NCBI RefSeq assembly: GCF_007859945.1
Contig: NZ_SJPQ01000002.1
Coordinates: forward strand, 62,001 to 126,000
DNA length: 64,000 nucleotides
Source: Pseudobythopirellula maris
GTDB taxonomy: Bacteria; Planctomycetota; Planctomycetia; Pirellulales; Lacipirellulaceae
Direction: 5' to 3'
In this document: positions 62,972-64,000 of the stretch, in pieces
How positions within the stretch are numbered: position 1 is the first letter of the stretch
Layout of the letters: each line of letters begins with the position of its first letter
Notes under the pieces: generated by a model
Told to the model about the DNA's origin: nothing
Seen by the model: the letters and a program-made list of their open reading frames with translations, nothing else
Databases searched by the model: none
Program-made: the position numbers and the translations under genes

Positions 62972-64000
62972 TTAAGCCTCGGAGGGCGCCATCGCCAGCG
63001 TCTTCAACGCGTCGAGCGCGCCGAGCAAATCGCTGCGGCTGATCTCGGACCAGTCGGTGAGTTTGTGGGCCACGATCGCCAGCTTGAAGCTCTCGAACGC
63101 CTCGGCCACGTCGTCCGGCAACTCGCCGAGCTTCTCGAACGGGCGGACCGGGGCGGGCCTTTCCTCCGCGGGCGCCGTCGCTGCGGTCGACTCGTCGCCC
63201 TGCGTCTCGCGGCCGGCCGAGTCGGCCGTCTCTTCGCGATCACGCGGCTCACGCTCGCCAGCCTCTTCGCCGTCGGCTCCACCGGCGGCGTTCGCTTCGC
63301 TGAAGTCGCCGTTGGCCGCGGCGAACGCCTCGCCGTCGATCTCGCCTTGGACGACGTTCGAGTCGCTCGGTTGCTCCTCGCCGGGGGCGCCCACCGCCTC
63401 CCAACGGGCGACCCGCATCTTGCTCACGCTCCAGCGGTTCTGCAGCGCCCCCTCGAGCCACATCTCGGCGTCTTGCCAATCGAGAGCCGCGAGAAAGTGG
63501 CTCCAATAGAGCCCCTCGTAGTCGCCCCACGATTGGCCGAACCGCTCGTGGACACGCCGCAGCCGGCCGACGTGCTGGCTCGTGACGTCGCCCACCAGCC
63601 GGGCCCAAGCCTCGTCGGAGCTCTCGGCCGGCGAGGCGCCCGCCTGCTGCAGCTCGCTCCGCCAATCGGCGATGATGCGGCCCTTCTCCCAGTTGGTGGT
63701 GCTGACCAGCGTGTTCCAGCGCCCCACGAACGGGCCCGAGGCCTCGACGTGGCGCTCTTCGAGCTCCCCGTCGCCGGCGGCGTCGGCCGTGGCGAGCGGG
63801 TCGATCGTCGCGGTGGGCGGCGACTGGTCCGACTCGGATTGGTCGGTTTGAGGCTCCGCCTCTTGCGCGAGCTGATCCTCTTGGGATTGCCCCTCCTGCG
63901 ACAGTTCGCCGCCCTGCTGGTCATCACTCGGCAGGTCGGCGGAGGCCCCCTCCGCGGCGTGCTGGTCAGCGGCCTGTTGGTCGTTGGCCAACTCCTGCTC
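62972..64000 (-). CDS. acidic protein of unknown function, partial at window edge
   Basis: At least 342 residues; the frame stays open to the right edge (GAG CAG GAG before a TTG at 63991), so the N-terminus is probably outside the window. The visible N-terminal about 80 residues are Gln/Asp/Glu-rich and disordered. A folded part at about 85-200 contains FVGRWNTLVSTTNWEKGRIIADWR and WLEGALQNRWSVSKMRVARWEA; a second disordered acidic linker and a helical C-terminus (KLAIVAHKLTDWSEISRSDLLGALDALKTL) follow. The pattern may suit DNA- or partner-binding, but I do not recognise it. Confidence 0.75.
   Translation of the reverse strand, partial: EQELANDQQAADQHAAEGASADLPSDDQQGGELSQEGQSQEDQLAQEAEPQTDQSESDQSPPTATIDPLATADAAGDGELEERHVEASGPFVGRWNTLVSTTNWEKGRIIADWRSELQQAGASPAESSDEAWARLVGDVTSQHVGRLRRVHERFGQSWGDYEGLYWSHFLAALDWQDAEMWLEGALQNRWSVSKMRVARWEAVGAPGEEQPSDSNVVQGEIDGEAFAAANGDFSEANAAGGADGEEAGEREPRDREETADSAGRETQGDESTAATAPAEERPAPVRPFEKLGELPDDVAEAFESFKLAIVAHKLTDWSEISRSDLLGALDALKTLAMAPSEA

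Overview
The window (high GC, genes on both strands, no plasmid or phage backbone) looks like the chromosome of a planctomycete of the Pirellulales, most likely a Lacipirellulaceae-type organism. Pointers are two planctomycete-type outer-membrane barrel families (BBP2-like and BBP7-like), secreted proteins ending in VPEP-type PEP-CTERM anchors preceded by dockerin-like ADFTVWRD repeats, a DUF6677-like membrane protein, and several small secreted proteins without recognised families. The lineage call is inference from protein style; there is no rRNA in the window.

Layout. 1-600: a tRNA Thr-Tyr-Gly cluster on the minus strand, the order that precedes tuf in many bacteria. 1.0-8.8 kb: a secreted protein of unknown function, then dxr-rseP-carbonic anhydrase on the minus strand and ftsH on the plus strand. 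9-19.3 kb: a ketosynthase-like protein that has lost its catalytic Cys, divergent from a fatty acid desaturase; a GNAT protein, SixA, an ABC ATPase, an RNase HII-like protein, and a histidine kinase/response regulator pair. 19.4-30.3 kb: a large YCF48/BNR-repeat exported protein, an HDOD signalling protein, a second site-2 protease, two highly charged secreted proteins, a membrane protein with one CxxCH haem motif, and a glucose/sorbosone dehydrogenase-like PEP-CTERM protein. 30.4-32.3 kb: ilvN-ilvC. 32.6-42.4 kb: secreted and outer-membrane proteins, a TadE-TadE-TadG(vWA) operon, tRNA deaminase tadA, a VanZ-like protein, a UDP-glucuronate decarboxylase and a BBP7 barrel. 43-44.6 kb: a DEAD-box helicase with a long leader.

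44.6-53.4 kb is a plant-polysaccharide locus: a XylR-like AraC regulator, a fused rhamnogalacturonan acetylesterase-pectinesterase, a PEP-CTERM pectate lyase with autotransporter-type repeats, and a divergent GH43 glycosidase. Together they would deacetylate, demethylate and cleave pectin and trim xylan or arabinan side chains. 53.4-57.4 kb: two tRNA-Arg genes bracket a class IV aminotransferase and a sulfotransferase-like gene. A small membrane-protein gene lies beside one tRNA and its decayed duplicate beside the other. 57.4-64 kb: a gene-poor stretch leading to a small protein with a strong terminator, a very large secreted protein, a TIM-barrel sugar-phosphate isomerase-like protein, an ABM-domain protein, and an acidic protein that runs off the right edge.

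The intergenic spaces hold several classes of palindromic repeat: a REP/BIME-like family with head GGCGAGCCG (four paired copies and a solo one), a ~97-bp dispersed repeat present twice, and several long inverted repeats. I see no CRISPR array, transposase gene, prophage or antiviral system. The most unusual items are the apparently catalytically dead ketosynthase, the class IV aminotransferase without an obvious PLP lysine, the tRNA-Arg segment duplication, and the repeat families.
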